Shown: positions 16,085 to 25,098 of the stretch, piece by piece
Position numbering within the stretch: position 1 is the stretch's first letter
Layout: each line of letters opens with the position of its first letter
Source of the DNA: Clostridia bacterium
GTDB lineage: Bacteria > Bacillota > Clostridia > Christensenellales > Aristaeellaceae
DNA: 33,602 bases
Assembly: GCA_017550745.1 (NCBI GenBank)
Contig: JAFZOG010000129.1
Location: 1 to 33,602, forward strand
Reading direction: 5' to 3'
Translations under genes and position numbers: made by a program
Notes under the pieces: model-generated
The model's database searches: none
Told to the model about the DNA's origin: nothing
Seen by the model: only the letters and a program-made list of their open reading frames with translations

Positions 16085-17332
16085 ATGGGAAATCAACTAA
16101 AGGGGTTGGTGGGCTCTGGCCCATCAAAATTAAAAGGAAAACAGAAAATAGAGCACCAGTTGAAAAAGCTGCCGCTGTACCTGAAAAACGTATTTCTCCT
16201 GGCGGCGCTCTGGCCTGTCGCCACGGTGCTGAGAAAAACGAATAAAACATACCGCGGCCTTTGGCTGGTCTCGGAGCGCGGCATAGACGCCCGGGACAAC
16301 GGGTACTGGTTTTTCCGTTACCTGCGGGAAAAGCAGCCGCAGGTGAACACCTGCTTTGTGATCGACAAATCCAGCCCGGACTATGAGAAAGTCGCGCGGC
16401 TCGGCAATACCGTGGCATACCGTTCGCTCCGCCATTACCTCATGTATCTGGCGGCGGATCAACTGATCAGCACCCACGTGCAGCCCGCTTCTCCCGATCT
16501 GATGACCTATTATCACCTGCGCCAAATCGGCATCCATCCACGCGGCAAACAGGTTTTCCTGCAGCATGGGATCATCATGAATGAGATGAAATGGATGCGG
16601 TATCCCCAATTGAAGCTTGACTTTTTTGCCAGCGGCGGGAAAATGGAATATGATTATCTGGCGGGCGAATTCGGTTTTCCGGAAGGGGTCGTTCAGTATA
16701 CAGGCCTGTGCCGCTATGACAACCTGATGCGGGGCAATCATCCCTCCAATGAGATCCTGGTGATGCCCACCTGGCGCAGCTCGAATTATCCCATGGGTGA
16801 ACAGTTTTATGAAACGCCTTTTTATCAGTATTATCAGTCTTTGCTGAATCATCCACGCCTGCTCAAACTGCTGGAAGAACGTGATCTGAAGCTGCTCTTT
16901 TATCCGCATATCGAACTGCAAAAAGAATTGGACAAATTTAAATCACCGTCTGAACGGATCATCCTGGCAAGCTGGCGTGAATACGATGTGCAGACCCTTA
17001 TGATGCGCTGCAATATGATGATTACAGATTATTCCAGCGTGCATTTCGATGTGGGCTATATGGAAAAGCCAATAATTTATTACCAGTTTGATTATGAAGA
17101 CTTCCGGAAGTTCAGTTATCAGGAAGGCTATTTTTCCTGTGAGAAGCACGGTTTCGGCCCTGTGGTCAAAACAGAAGAAGCGTTGATGGAAGCCCTGATC
17201 GCATGCGCCCGGAATGATTTCCGGATGGAGAAAAAGTACCATGACCGGTTGGACGCCTTCTTCCAGATGCGGGACGAGAAAAACTGCGAGCGGACGTACC
17301 AGGCTTTGTGTAGGCTGATGAAAAAACAATAA
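16085..17332 (+). CDS. CDP-glycerol glycerophosphotransferase family (TagB/TagF-like)
   Basis: A 415-residue member of the glycerophosphotransferase family that moves a polyol phosphate (glycerol- or ribitol-phosphate) from a CDP-activated donor, as in teichoic acid synthesis. Visible motifs are SERGIDARDNGYWFFRYL near the start of the domain, QHG with catalytic-type H161, and TDYSSVHFDVGYMEKP starting at T314. The early part is basic and may bind the membrane surface. The ATG at 16085 follows AGGAGGG. The gene implies that the exported polymer carries phosphodiester-linked polyol groups. No CDP-polyol synthase (TagD/TarI) is in the window, so the donor must be made elsewhere. Confidence 0.9.
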   Translation: MGNQLKGLVGSGPSKLKGKQKIEHQLKKLPLYLKNVFLLAALWPVATVLRKTNKTYRGLWLVSERGIDARDNGYWFFRYLREKQPQVNTCFVIDKSSPDYEKVARLGNTVAYRSLRHYLMYLAADQLISTHVQPASPDLMTYYHLRQIGIHPRGKQVFLQHGIIMNEMKWMRYPQLKLDFFASGGKMEYDYLAGEFGFPEGVVQYTGLCRYDNLMRGNHPSNEILVMPTWRSSNYPMGEQFYETPFYQYYQSLLNHPRLLKLLEERDLKLLFYPHIELQKELDKFKSPSERIILASWREYDVQTLMMRCNMMITDYSSVHFDVGYMEKPIIYYQFDYEDFRKFSYQEGYFSCEKHGFGPVVKTEEALMEALIACARNDFRMEKKYHDRLDAFFQMRDEKNCERTYQALCRLMKKQ

Positions 17333-17370
17333 GCGAAGTGCCGAAGCATAAACAGGAGGGAGCGAAAAAG

Positions 17371-18498
17371 ATGATTCGTGTTTTGCATTCTGTCAGCAAT
17401 ATGGCCCGGGCCGGGATTGAAACGTTCCTGATGAACTACTACCGGGAAATGGACCGGGAGCAGATTCAGTTTGACTTTCTGGCAAACAAACCTACTCCCG
17501 GAGAATATGACGAAGAAGTACGCGCTATGGGCGGCAGGGTTTTTATCAGCCCGGGACTCAATCCCCTGCATTTCCCGCAGTATAAACGATTCATGGCGGA
17601 TTTGCTCCGCAGCAATCCCGATATCAAAATCGTTCATTCCCATAATGGCGCCATGGGCTATTACGCGCTCCAAAGCGCCAAGGACGCGGGCCTGCCAATC
17701 CGTATCGCGCACGCGCACAATACAAAGATACTCCGTGATTCCAAGTATCCGCTGAAAGCAGTATGCAAGCAGCTGCTGCGGGGTGCGGCCACGGATTACT
17801 GGGGGTGCGGCAGAGACGCGGGCATATTCTATTATGGAGAAAAGCGCTGGAAAGCCTCTGGCTTCATTCTGCATAACGCCATTGATCTCCCCAGGTTCCG
17901 GTTCCAGCCGGACGTCCGGCACCGCATACGGCAGCTCCACAATTTGGAAAATTATTTTGTGATCGGCCATGTGGGCAGGTTCAACCAGCAAAAAAACCAC
18001 ACCCGTTTGCTGGATATTTTCGCGGCTGTCGCAAAGGCTGACCCGGAAGCCCGCCTTGCCCTGATCGGCGTAGGCGAATTGGAGCAGTCCACCCGGGAGA
18101 AAGCCAAGGCGCTTGGCCTCCAGGATAAAGTGCTTTTCCTTGGGCAGATGGCCAATGTGAATGAATGGTACCAGGCCATGGATTGCTTCGTGCTCCCCTC
18201 GCTTTTTGAAGGGCTTCCTGTGGTAGGCATAGAAGCCCAGGCGGCCGGCCTGCCCTGCTTCTTTTCCGACCAGGTGACCGACGAGGTCCTGCTCTTGCCG
18301 GAGGCCTGCCGCGTTTCCCTTCAGGCAAGCGATGAAGAATGGGCCCGCAGGATCCTTGCCGCCAAACAGGCGGACAACATCCGGGAACAGGGCGAGGACA
18401 TTGTCCGCCAGGCAGGCTATGACATCTATGCGGAAGGACAGAAGCTTCAGGAGATCTATCTGAAAATGGCTGCCCGCACGGCAAATGCCAGAAAATAG
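17371..18498 (+). CDS. Glycosyltransferase family 4
   Basis: A 375-residue GT-B glycosyltransferase. The N-terminal half starts with MIRVLHSVSNMARAGIETF, a form seen in EpsF/CapM-type capsule enzymes. The C-terminal half has HVGRFNQQKNHTRLLD and the donor-site E-x7-E at E280 and E288 (EGLPVVGIE). The ATG at 17371 has CAGGAGGGAG upstream; the in-frame GTG at 17338 lies right after the previous stop and lacks a ribosome site. It should act on the growing lipid-linked oligosaccharide in the cytoplasm. The sugar cannot be assigned. Confidence 0.93.
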   Translation: MIRVLHSVSNMARAGIETFLMNYYREMDREQIQFDFLANKPTPGEYDEEVRAMGGRVFISPGLNPLHFPQYKRFMADLLRSNPDIKIVHSHNGAMGYYALQSAKDAGLPIRIAHAHNTKILRDSKYPLKAVCKQLLRGAATDYWGCGRDAGIFYYGEKRWKASGFILHNAIDLPRFRFQPDVRHRIRQLHNLENYFVIGHVGRFNQQKNHTRLLDIFAAVAKADPEARLALIGVGELEQSTREKAKALGLQDKVLFLGQMANVNEWYQAMDCFVLPSLFEGLPVVGIEAQAAGLPCFFSDQVTDEVLLLPEACRVSLQASDEEWARRILAAKQADNIREQGEDIVRQAGYDIYAEGQKLQEIYLKMAARTANARK

Positions 18499-18558
18499 TT
18501 ACAAACGGTTGTTGCGTGTACCAATCTACCAACAGATTCAGCGCAAAGGAGAAAACAG

Positions 18559-19584
18559 ATGCTCAGCGTGATCGTGCCCGTTTACAACGTGGAAAAATAT
18601 CTGCATCGCTGTGTGGACAGCATTCTGAAACAAACCTATCCTGATTTTGAGTTGATTCTGGTGGATGACGGTTCGCCGGATCAGTGTCCGCAGATCTGCG
18701 ATGAATACGCCCGCAAGGATCCCCGCGTGAAGGTCATCCACAAACCCAACGGGGGCTTGGTTTCCGCGCGGAATGCGGGTATCCTGGCCAGCCGGGGGGA
18801 TTATATCTGCTACGTGGACAGCGACGACTGGGCGGATGAAAATATGCTGCAATTCGTCCACGATACGCTGGCCAAATCTCCCGTGCCGCTGGATATGGTG
18901 CTTTTCGCCGCCCATGACGTATTTAAAGACCATATGGGTGAAACCGTCAATCATGTTCCGGAAGGATACTACGACCGGGAACGGCTGGAAAAAGAAGTTT
19001 TCCCCAGGCTGATCGTCGACGACCGGAACGGCTTATACGCGGGATGCATCCAGGCGCATACCTGGGACAAAGCCTGCAGGCGGGAACTGCAGGTCAAATG
19101 CTACACCCGGGATGAAAGGATCCGTGTTTTTACGGACGTGCCCATGACCTATGAATGCCTGCTGAACTGCCAGAATATTTACGTATGCAATCAGCACCTG
19201 TATTATTACAACAGAACCAACGAGGGTTCTATCCGCGCCAAAAGCAAGGAAAACCTTTTGACAAAGAGTTTTTACTATTTGACGGATTATATGCAGCAGC
19301 ACATGCGCGGCGTTTCGCCTGCCATAGATCGGCAGCTTAACGAATTTCCCGTCGCTTTGATCATCCGCACGGGAAAGTGGCACGCCAAAAGCGCTCCCTC
19401 TTTTCGGGAAGCGGTACGTCGTATGAAGGGAGTGCTGCAGGAATCGGACCTGCTCTCGCTGGTCTCTGTAAAGGGTTTGCCCCTCATTCCAAAAATTCTG
19501 ATTCTTTTATTCAAGCTGCGCCTGTATTCATTCACTATGCTGTTGTTCGCAGTAAAGGTGCGCATGGAAGCGGCAAAATCATAA
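18559..19584 (+). CDS. Glycosyltransferase family 2
   Basis: A 341-residue GT-A-fold glycosyltransferase. It opens with SVIVPVYNVEKYLHRCVDSI, then VDDGS at 35-39 and the metal/nucleotide-binding VDSDDW at 86-91. The C-terminus holds a hydrophobic stretch (LPLIPKILILLFKLRLY) that probably binds the membrane. GAAAGGAG-like purines precede the ATG at 18559. It adds one sugar to the repeat unit; with the two GT4 enzymes this gives at least three glycosyl transfers encoded in the locus. Confidence 0.93.
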   Translation: MLSVIVPVYNVEKYLHRCVDSILKQTYPDFELILVDDGSPDQCPQICDEYARKDPRVKVIHKPNGGLVSARNAGILASRGDYICYVDSDDWADENMLQFVHDTLAKSPVPLDMVLFAAHDVFKDHMGETVNHVPEGYYDRERLEKEVFPRLIVDDRNGLYAGCIQAHTWDKACRRELQVKCYTRDERIRVFTDVPMTYECLLNCQNIYVCNQHLYYYNRTNEGSIRAKSKENLLTKSFYYLTDYMQQHMRGVSPAIDRQLNEFPVALIIRTGKWHAKSAPSFREAVRRMKGVLQESDLLSLVSVKGLPLIPKILILLFKLRLYSFTMLLFAVKVRMEAAKS

Positions 19585-19640
19585 TGGATTTCGCGCCGCT
19601 CAAACGGCGTGAGATTTGATCAGGAAAGGAACGGTTGTTC

Positions 19641-21176
19641 ATGAAAATTGAACGCACGAAAAACGCTGCGCGGAATATCGCCTTCGGCAGCATGCTGAAA
19701 ATGCTCAACATGGTGATTCCTTTCATCATGCGATCGATCCTGCTGCATTATCTGGGCGTACAATACCTGGGGCTGAGCGGCCTTTTCAGATCGCTCCTTT
19801 CATTTTTGAATTTAGCTGAGCTTGGCGTGGGCAGCGCGATGGTGTTCAGCATGTACAAGCCCATCGCCGAGGACAATACAAAAGAGATTTGCGCGCTGAT
19901 GCGCCTGTACCGCACGTTCTACCGGATCATCGGCCTGTTCATTGCCGTGGTAGGTCTGGCAATCACGCCATTCCTGCGCAACCTGATCAGCGGCGACCTG
20001 CCGGCAGACATGAACCTGTATATCCTGTATTTCATCAATCTGGGATACACGGTGCTCTCCTATTGGCTGTTTGCCTATAAGAGCAGTCTGCTCAACGCGC
20101 ACCAGCGCACAGACGTAATCAGCAAAGTCAGCCTGTGCATTCATTTGGTGGAATATGCATTGAAGCTCCTGTCCCTGATTATTTTCAGAAATTATTACAT
20201 TTACCTTGTCATCCAGCTGCTCTCTCAGGTCGCGATCAATTTGGCAACCGCAGTGCAGGTAACGAAGATGTATCCGGACTATTTGCCCAAGGGCCGCCTG
20301 CCCAGGGAAAAAGTGATGGATATCGTACATCGGGTGCGGGATCTGTTCACCGCCAAATTCTCCTACGTCATTTTTAATTCCGCAGACACGCTGGTTATTT
20401 CCGCTTTTATGGGCCTGGCTCCTTTGGCGCTCTATCAGAACTACTACTTTGTCATTGCTTCGCTGAACACCTTTTTGAACATTATCATCCAGGCCTGCAT
20501 CGCCGGCGTGGGCAACAGCCTGGTTACGGAAAGCGAAGAAAAGAATATTAAAGACCTGACCAAGTTCACCATATTGTTCGGCTGGGTCATGGGCATCAGC
20601 AGCGCCATGCTGCTATGCATGTATCAGCCATTTATGCAAATCTGGATGGGAAAGGAAAACTTGCTCATCTTCAGTTATGTGATATGCTTCGTCATCTATT
20701 ACTACACGGAGGGAATGAACAGGGTCATCAACATGTTCAAGGATGCGGCGGGCATCTGGCGCAAGGATCGGTGGCGCCCGCTGACGGCGGCGCTGGTGAA
20801 TCTGGCCCTCAACCTGGCTACTGTGCAATGGCTGGGCCTGTACGGCGTGCTGCTGTCCTCCGTGATCTCCATGGTGGCGGTGCAGATTCCCTGGCTGTTC
20901 CATAACCTGTTTCAGGAAGTGTTTCCGCATAAATACCTGTGGCAGTATGTGCGCCTTTTCTGCGGCCTTGCGGTGTTGACGCTCCTGTCCTGTGTCGGCT
21001 CGATACTCGCGTGTTCCGCAATCCATCTGAGTGTATGGCCTTCCCTGATCATCAATGCCTGTTTCAGCTTTATCATTTCCAGTGCCCTTTTCTTCGCGGT
21101 GTATGGCAGAAACAAATTGTTCCGGGAAAGCATTGCGCAAATCAAGCGTAATCTTATAAAGAGGAAGGCAGCCTAA
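19641..21176 (+). CDS. Wzx-type polysaccharide flippase (MOP superfamily)
   Basis: A 511-residue polytopic protein with about twelve to fourteen membrane segments. It starts with ARNIAFGSMLKMLNMVIPF and continues with YLGLSGLFRSLLSFLNLAELGVGSA as in polysaccharide transporters of the MOP superfamily. It should move the lipid-linked repeat unit across the membrane for polymerisation by the Wzy-like protein upstream. The ATG at 19641 is chosen; the TTG at 19635 is only two codons earlier and less likely. AAAGGA lies upstream. Two basic residues end the protein just before a terminator-like structure. Confidence 0.92.
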   Translation: MKIERTKNAARNIAFGSMLKMLNMVIPFIMRSILLHYLGVQYLGLSGLFRSLLSFLNLAELGVGSAMVFSMYKPIAEDNTKEICALMRLYRTFYRIIGLFIAVVGLAITPFLRNLISGDLPADMNLYILYFINLGYTVLSYWLFAYKSSLLNAHQRTDVISKVSLCIHLVEYALKLLSLIIFRNYYIYLVIQLLSQVAINLATAVQVTKMYPDYLPKGRLPREKVMDIVHRVRDLFTAKFSYVIFNSADTLVISAFMGLAPLALYQNYYFVIASLNTFLNIIIQACIAGVGNSLVTESEEKNIKDLTKFTILFGWVMGISSAMLLCMYQPFMQIWMGKENLLIFSYVICFVIYYYTEGMNRVINMFKDAAGIWRKDRWRPLTAALVNLALNLATVQWLGLYGVLLSSVISMVAVQIPWLFHNLFQEVFPHKYLWQYVRLFCGLAVLTLLSCVGSILACSAIHLSVWPSLIINACFSFIISSALFFAVYGRNKLFRESIAQIKRNLIKRKAA

Positions 21177-21198
21177 ACGATCTTCGTTTCTTGTGATT

Positions 21199-21241
21199 GG
21201 GCCGATCAATCAGGTAAAAGCCATTGACCTTCGGCCCTTTT
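21199..21241 (+). terminator. Two-part terminator hairpin after the flippase gene
   Basis: GGGCCGA (21199-21205) pairs with TCGGCCC (21231-21237). Inside it TCAAT (21206-21210) pairs with ATTGA (21223-21227), leaving a three-base bulge, and TTTT follows. The 3' side of the stem contains the -35 box of the next promoter. Confidence 0.65.
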
Positions 21242-21252
21242 GTGAGTATAAT
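21224..21252 (+). promoter_or_regulatory. Internal promoter for the pyruvyltransferase pair
   Basis: TTGACC at 21224-21229 and TATAAT at 21247-21252 have a 17-base spacer. The next gene starts 96 bases downstream, so the last two genes of the locus can be expressed separately from the upstream operon. Confidence 0.8.
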
Positions 21253-21347
21253 ATCATACAGGTGAACAAAGATAAGCGAAGTAAACGGACGCGGACGAGT
21301 CAGAAAAAACTGCAATACAGATATTTAGATTTGGCGGGTGAAATGGG

Positions 21348-22421
21348 ATGAAAATCGGAATATTGACGCATCAGTATATCAACAACTATGGCGCGTTCCT
21401 GCAGGCGTGGGCTTTGAGGCAGGCAATTGCCGGGCTCTTTCCGGAGGATGAGGTGCAGATCATTGACTATGTCAATTTGAAGCACTTTATTATCAATACG
21501 GGCGGCTGGTTCCGGTTCTACAAGAACAGGGAAACGCTGAAAGAATGGCTGCAGAAAACCAGGCTTCCACATACTTTCGCAAAAGCCAGAAGACAGCATA
21601 TGGTTCTGTCAAAAAGATGCTTCAATGCCCAACAGATCAACGCGCTTGGATTTGACTGCATTATCGTGGGCAGCGACGAGGTGTGGAACTATAAAGATTC
21701 AAAAGGAAACGCCGAACTGAAATTCGGAATAGGCCTGACATGCAAGCATCTGATCGCCTATGCGCCCAGCGTAGGAAAGGTCACGGCGGAAGAAACCGTG
21801 CCGCAGTATGTAATTGACGGCATCAGGAAGTTCAAGTATATTTCCGCGCGGGACGATTTGACCGAGCAATTGGCCAAACGGGTGACCGGAAAAGCGCCCA
21901 CAAGGGTGCTCGACCCCACTTTTCTTACGGAGTTTCCCCGTGCGGATGCCCGGTCGGGGAAAAAACCGTATATTCTGTTCTATTATTGTGATAAATTGCC
22001 CGAACCAATTTTGACCCAAATTTTTTCTTACGCTAAACAGCATGATCTGGATGTTCTTGGCGCGGGTGAGTGCGATAAGAGATACTCCGCGATCACGATC
22101 AATCTGACGCCGTTTGAATGGATCGAAATGTTTAAAAACGCTGAATTTGTATTCACCGGCACATTTCACGGCGCGGTGTTTTCCATCCTGAATCAGCGGC
22201 AGTTCAAGGTCTATTTGACGAATGAAAGCCGGATCAAAAAAGTCACGGCGCTGCTGAATGAGCTAGGCATATCAAACCGCGTGATCGGTTCCGATTTCCA
22301 GTTTGATCTGGAAGCCATGAAATCGGAAATCAATTACAGCGGGATTCAGCCGGTCATCGAGCAGAAACGGCAGATGAGCAAGCAATACCTGAAAGACGCG
22401 ATTGGTTCAGCCAAAAAATGA
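21348..22421 (+). CDS. Polysaccharide pyruvyl transferase family protein
   Basis: A 357-residue member of the pyruvyltransferase family, which transfers pyruvate from phosphoenolpyruvate to a sugar as a ketal and so gives the polymer a negative charge. Seen are the N-terminal KIGILTHQYINNYGAFLQ loop, VGSDEVWN at 107-114, APSVGK, and later FTGTFHGAVFSIL, all typical of the family. The ribosome site (GGGTG) is weak. It has its own promoter and is followed by an FrhB-type iron-sulfur protein, a pairing commonly found in surface-polysaccharide loci of Bacillota and Bacteroidota. The sugar acceptor is unknown. Confidence 0.9.
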   Translation: MKIGILTHQYINNYGAFLQAWALRQAIAGLFPEDEVQIIDYVNLKHFIINTGGWFRFYKNRETLKEWLQKTRLPHTFAKARRQHMVLSKRCFNAQQINALGFDCIIVGSDEVWNYKDSKGNAELKFGIGLTCKHLIAYAPSVGKVTAEETVPQYVIDGIRKFKYISARDDLTEQLAKRVTGKAPTRVLDPTFLTEFPRADARSGKKPYILFYYCDKLPEPILTQIFSYAKQHDLDVLGAGECDKRYSAITINLTPFEWIEMFKNAEFVFTGTFHGAVFSILNQRQFKVYLTNESRIKKVTALLNELGISNRVIGSDFQFDLEAMKSEINYSGIQPVIEQKRQMSKQYLKDAIGSAKK

Positions 22422-22525
22422 AAAAGGAAGCTTCTTGTGTTACGATGTGAAGCCTGAATCATGGACAGCGCGGAATCATTTTAAAGTGACAGATGATTCG
22501 GCAAAGATACTTCTGCGAGGATAAA

Positions 22526-23767
22526 ATGAAAAAAATTGTTCTGTATTCGGATAAAAAAGATTGCTGCGGCTGCGGGGCATGTATGAACGCATGTCCCCAA
22601 TCTGCCATAAAGATGTGCGAGGATGAGCATGGATTTGTATACCCCGTGATCGTTGATGACCTTTGCATCGGGTGCGGAGCGTGCGAAAAAGCGTGTGTTT
22701 ACCAGAACAGTCCTGATGTACATCCGCCCCTGCACGCTTATGCTGCGGCTGCCAGAGATAATGGCGTCATTACCAAGTCAGCGTCCGGCGGAGCGTTCGC
22801 GGTGATTGCCGATAAAGTATTGAGCGGCGGCGGCGTTGTTTACGGGTGTGCTTTGGTATTTGAGGACAGCCACTTAGAACCCCGGCATATAAGGATCGAC
22901 AGCGTGGAAGATATTCCTATGCTCCAAGGATCAAAATATGTTCAGAGCGAGATCGGCGGCACATATAAAAAGGCAAAACAGGATCTTACCGAAGGAAAAA
23001 GCGTTCTGTTCACAGGCACGCCCTGCCAGATCGCAGGATTAAAGCAGTATTTGAAGAAAGAGTATGACAAACTTCTGACCGTTGAGATCATCTGCCACGG
23101 CGTCCCCGGCAAAAGGCTGTTTCAGGAATTTTTGGAATACTATGGGGAGAAGCTTGGCGGCAAAATTACAGCATTCTATTTCAGGGATAAAAGCAAAGGC
23201 CAGGGCATGGTTTCCCGGTGTGTCTATCAGGATCCGGCGGGGAGCAAAAAGGAAAGCATTAAAAATGGAAACCTGCTGGCGTACATTTTTTTCTTCCTGA
23301 AATCCTACACATACCGTATCAACTGCTACAGCTGTCCTTTTGCCAGGCCCGAACGGGTGGCTGACATCACGCTGGGCGATTACTGGGGTTTCCATGAAGA
23401 GTATCCGCAGTATCATGAATCGCAGGGGCTGTCAAACGGCAGAGGGATTTCCTGTGTCCTGGTCAATTCTGAGAAAGGGAAACAGATGTGGGATACGTGC
23501 CAGGACCAGTTAATTTCAATGCCGTCTGAGTTTGAGAAGATCGCCCGCCACAACGATCAGCTGAGAAAACCGAGCAAATACGATCAGAAAAGAGAAACGA
23601 TTCTTCATATATTTGATACAGAAGGATACGCGGGAGTGGAACGTTTTTTTAAAGCACATTTTAAGAAGGACATTGCCAAGCAGACGCTAGCCAGTATGGT
23701 ACCCAAGGATTTAAAGCGGCGGGTGAAAAAGCTGATAGGCCGTCTGTATCAATGGAAAAGAAGCTAA
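22526..23767 (+). CDS. FrhB/FdhB-type iron-sulfur protein of polysaccharide loci
   Basis: A 413-residue protein with two N-terminal 4Fe-4S ferredoxin motifs (cysteines 13, 16, 19, 23 and 47, 50, 53, 57). A domain of the coenzyme F420 hydrogenase/dehydrogenase beta-subunit type follows, with SGGAFAVIADKVL, FTGTPCQIAGLKQYL and SCPFARPERVADITLGDYWG. Bacteria of this kind generally do not use F420 in this context. Proteins of this layout travel with polysaccharide pyruvyltransferases and may perform a redox step on a sugar; the reaction is not established. The ATG at 22526 follows GAGG and starts just before the first cysteine cluster. The last residues are basic. It ends the polysaccharide locus. 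Confidence 0.88.
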   Translation: MKKIVLYSDKKDCCGCGACMNACPQSAIKMCEDEHGFVYPVIVDDLCIGCGACEKACVYQNSPDVHPPLHAYAAAARDNGVITKSASGGAFAVIADKVLSGGGVVYGCALVFEDSHLEPRHIRIDSVEDIPMLQGSKYVQSEIGGTYKKAKQDLTEGKSVLFTGTPCQIAGLKQYLKKEYDKLLTVEIICHGVPGKRLFQEFLEYYGEKLGGKITAFYFRDKSKGQGMVSRCVYQDPAGSKKESIKNGNLLAYIFFFLKSYTYRINCYSCPFARPERVADITLGDYWGFHEEYPQYHESQGLSNGRGISCVLVNSEKGKQMWDTCQDQLISMPSEFEKIARHNDQLRKPSKYDQKRETILHIFDTEGYAGVERFFKAHFKKDIAKQTLASMVPKDLKRRVKKLIGRLYQWKRS

Positions 23768-23921
23768 ATATATATACCGAATCCGGCATGTCTTTTTTGC
23801 GTGCCTACGCTTCCAGGAGTCAAGCTCTGCCAGCCTGACATGGAATCTGCCGCGCTTGTTTCCGGCAGTGGAACCGCCGGCCCGGACAGGCGTAAGCCTT
23901 GGAACTTTTCCGGCGAATCAC

Positions 23922-23950
23922 TTTTCATCCCGCTTTTTATATGATATACT
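23922..23950 (+). promoter_or_regulatory. Possible promoter of the RNA methyltransferase
   Basis: TTTTCA at 23922-23927 and TATACT at 23945-23950 lie 17 bases apart, with TGA before the -10, 36 bases ahead of the gene. The rest of the gap from 23768 shows only weak hairpins. Confidence 0.45.
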
Positions 23951-23985
23951 GCGGAAAAAGTGATTGTTTTCCGGGAGGGATGGGG

Positions 23986-25086
23986 ATGGAATACATCGCT
24001 GCTGCGGCGTTCGGGCTGGAAGGAATCGTAAAGCGGGAGCTAAAGCATTTGGGCATGGAAGCCAAGGCGGAAACCGGCGGGGCGCGGTTCAGCGCTTCGC
24101 CCGTGGAAGCGTTCAGGGCCAACCTGTGGCTTCGGACAGCGGACAGGGTGCTTTTGGTGGCGGGCGAGGGAAAAACGCTGAGCTTTGAGGATCTGTTCCA
24201 GCTGGTGTTCAGTCTGCCCTGGGAGGATTATCTGCCGAAAAACGCCCGGTTCCCGGTGAGCGGCAAGTGCGCCCGGAGCCGGCTCATGAGCGTGCGGGAC
24301 TGCCAGGCCATCACGAAAAAAGCCATCGCGGAACGGCTGAAGCGGCATTATAGGACCCAGTGGTTCCCGGAGGACGGGCCCGAATACCCCATCGACGTTT
24401 CCATCCATGGCGACCTGGCCCGCCTGACGATCGACACCAGCGGCACGGCGCTGAACCGACGCGGCTACCGCACCTGGAACGGCGAAGCGCCTTTGCGGGA
24501 AACCCTGGCCGCCGCGCTGGTGATGCTGTCGCCCTGGGAAAAGGACATGCCGCTGTGGGATCCCTGCTGCGGCACGGGCACGCTGCTGATCGAGGCGGCG
24601 TACCTGCGTTCCCGCCGCGCGCCGGGGCTGACGCGGAATTTTGCCTGCGAAGCCTGGCCCGATTTCCCGAAAAAGGAAATGGAGGGCATCCGGCGGGAAG
24701 CTGAAGCGCAGTTTGATCCCGGGCGGATCGGTATGATCGGCGGCAGCGACGTCGACCCGGAAGCGCTGACCTTGTGCAAACGCCACATCAAGCAGGCGGG
24801 GCTTTCGGGAAAAATCACCGTCATGCAGAAGGATCTGCGGGATCTGCAGCTGGAAGCCGCATCTCCCCTGTTCCTGCTGAACCCGCCCTACGGCGAGCGC
24901 CTGAGCGATAAAAAGAACTGCGAACAGCTGTACCGCGGCCTTCGCGCCTTGTCCGACCGCCACCCCGGCAGCCGCATGGGCGTCATCACCGCCCATCCCG
25001 GTTTTGAGCGCTGCTACGGCAAACGGGCCGGGCAAAAGCGGCGGCTGTACAACGGCAGGCTGGAATGTGAATTCATGATTTTTTGA
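23986..25086 (+). CDS. THUMP-domain SAM-dependent RNA methyltransferase
   Basis: A 366-residue enzyme of the RlmL-N/YpsC type, expected to methylate the exocyclic amine of a guanosine in rRNA. The N-terminal half is a THUMP-type RNA-binding region containing LSFEDLFQLVFSLPWEDYLP. The C-terminal half has the SAM-binding DPCCGTGTLLIEAA at 192-205 and the catalytic NPPYGERL at 299-306. The ATG at 23986 lies seven bases after GGGAGG; an ATG two codons earlier is too close to the ribosome site. By family analogy the target would be 23S rRNA, but this is not shown here. The following gene begins 12 bases after its stop. Confidence 0.9.
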   Translation: MEYIAAAAFGLEGIVKRELKHLGMEAKAETGGARFSASPVEAFRANLWLRTADRVLLVAGEGKTLSFEDLFQLVFSLPWEDYLPKNARFPVSGKCARSRLMSVRDCQAITKKAIAERLKRHYRTQWFPEDGPEYPIDVSIHGDLARLTIDTSGTALNRRGYRTWNGEAPLRETLAAALVMLSPWEKDMPLWDPCCGTGTLLIEAAYLRSRRAPGLTRNFACEAWPDFPKKEMEGIRREAEAQFDPGRIGMIGGSDVDPEALTLCKRHIKQAGLSGKITVMQKDLRDLQLEAASPLFLLNPPYGERLSDKKNCEQLYRGLRALSDRHPGSRMGVITAHPGFERCYGKRAGQKRRLYNGRLECEFMIF

Positions 25087-25098
25087 GAAGGCAGACGT

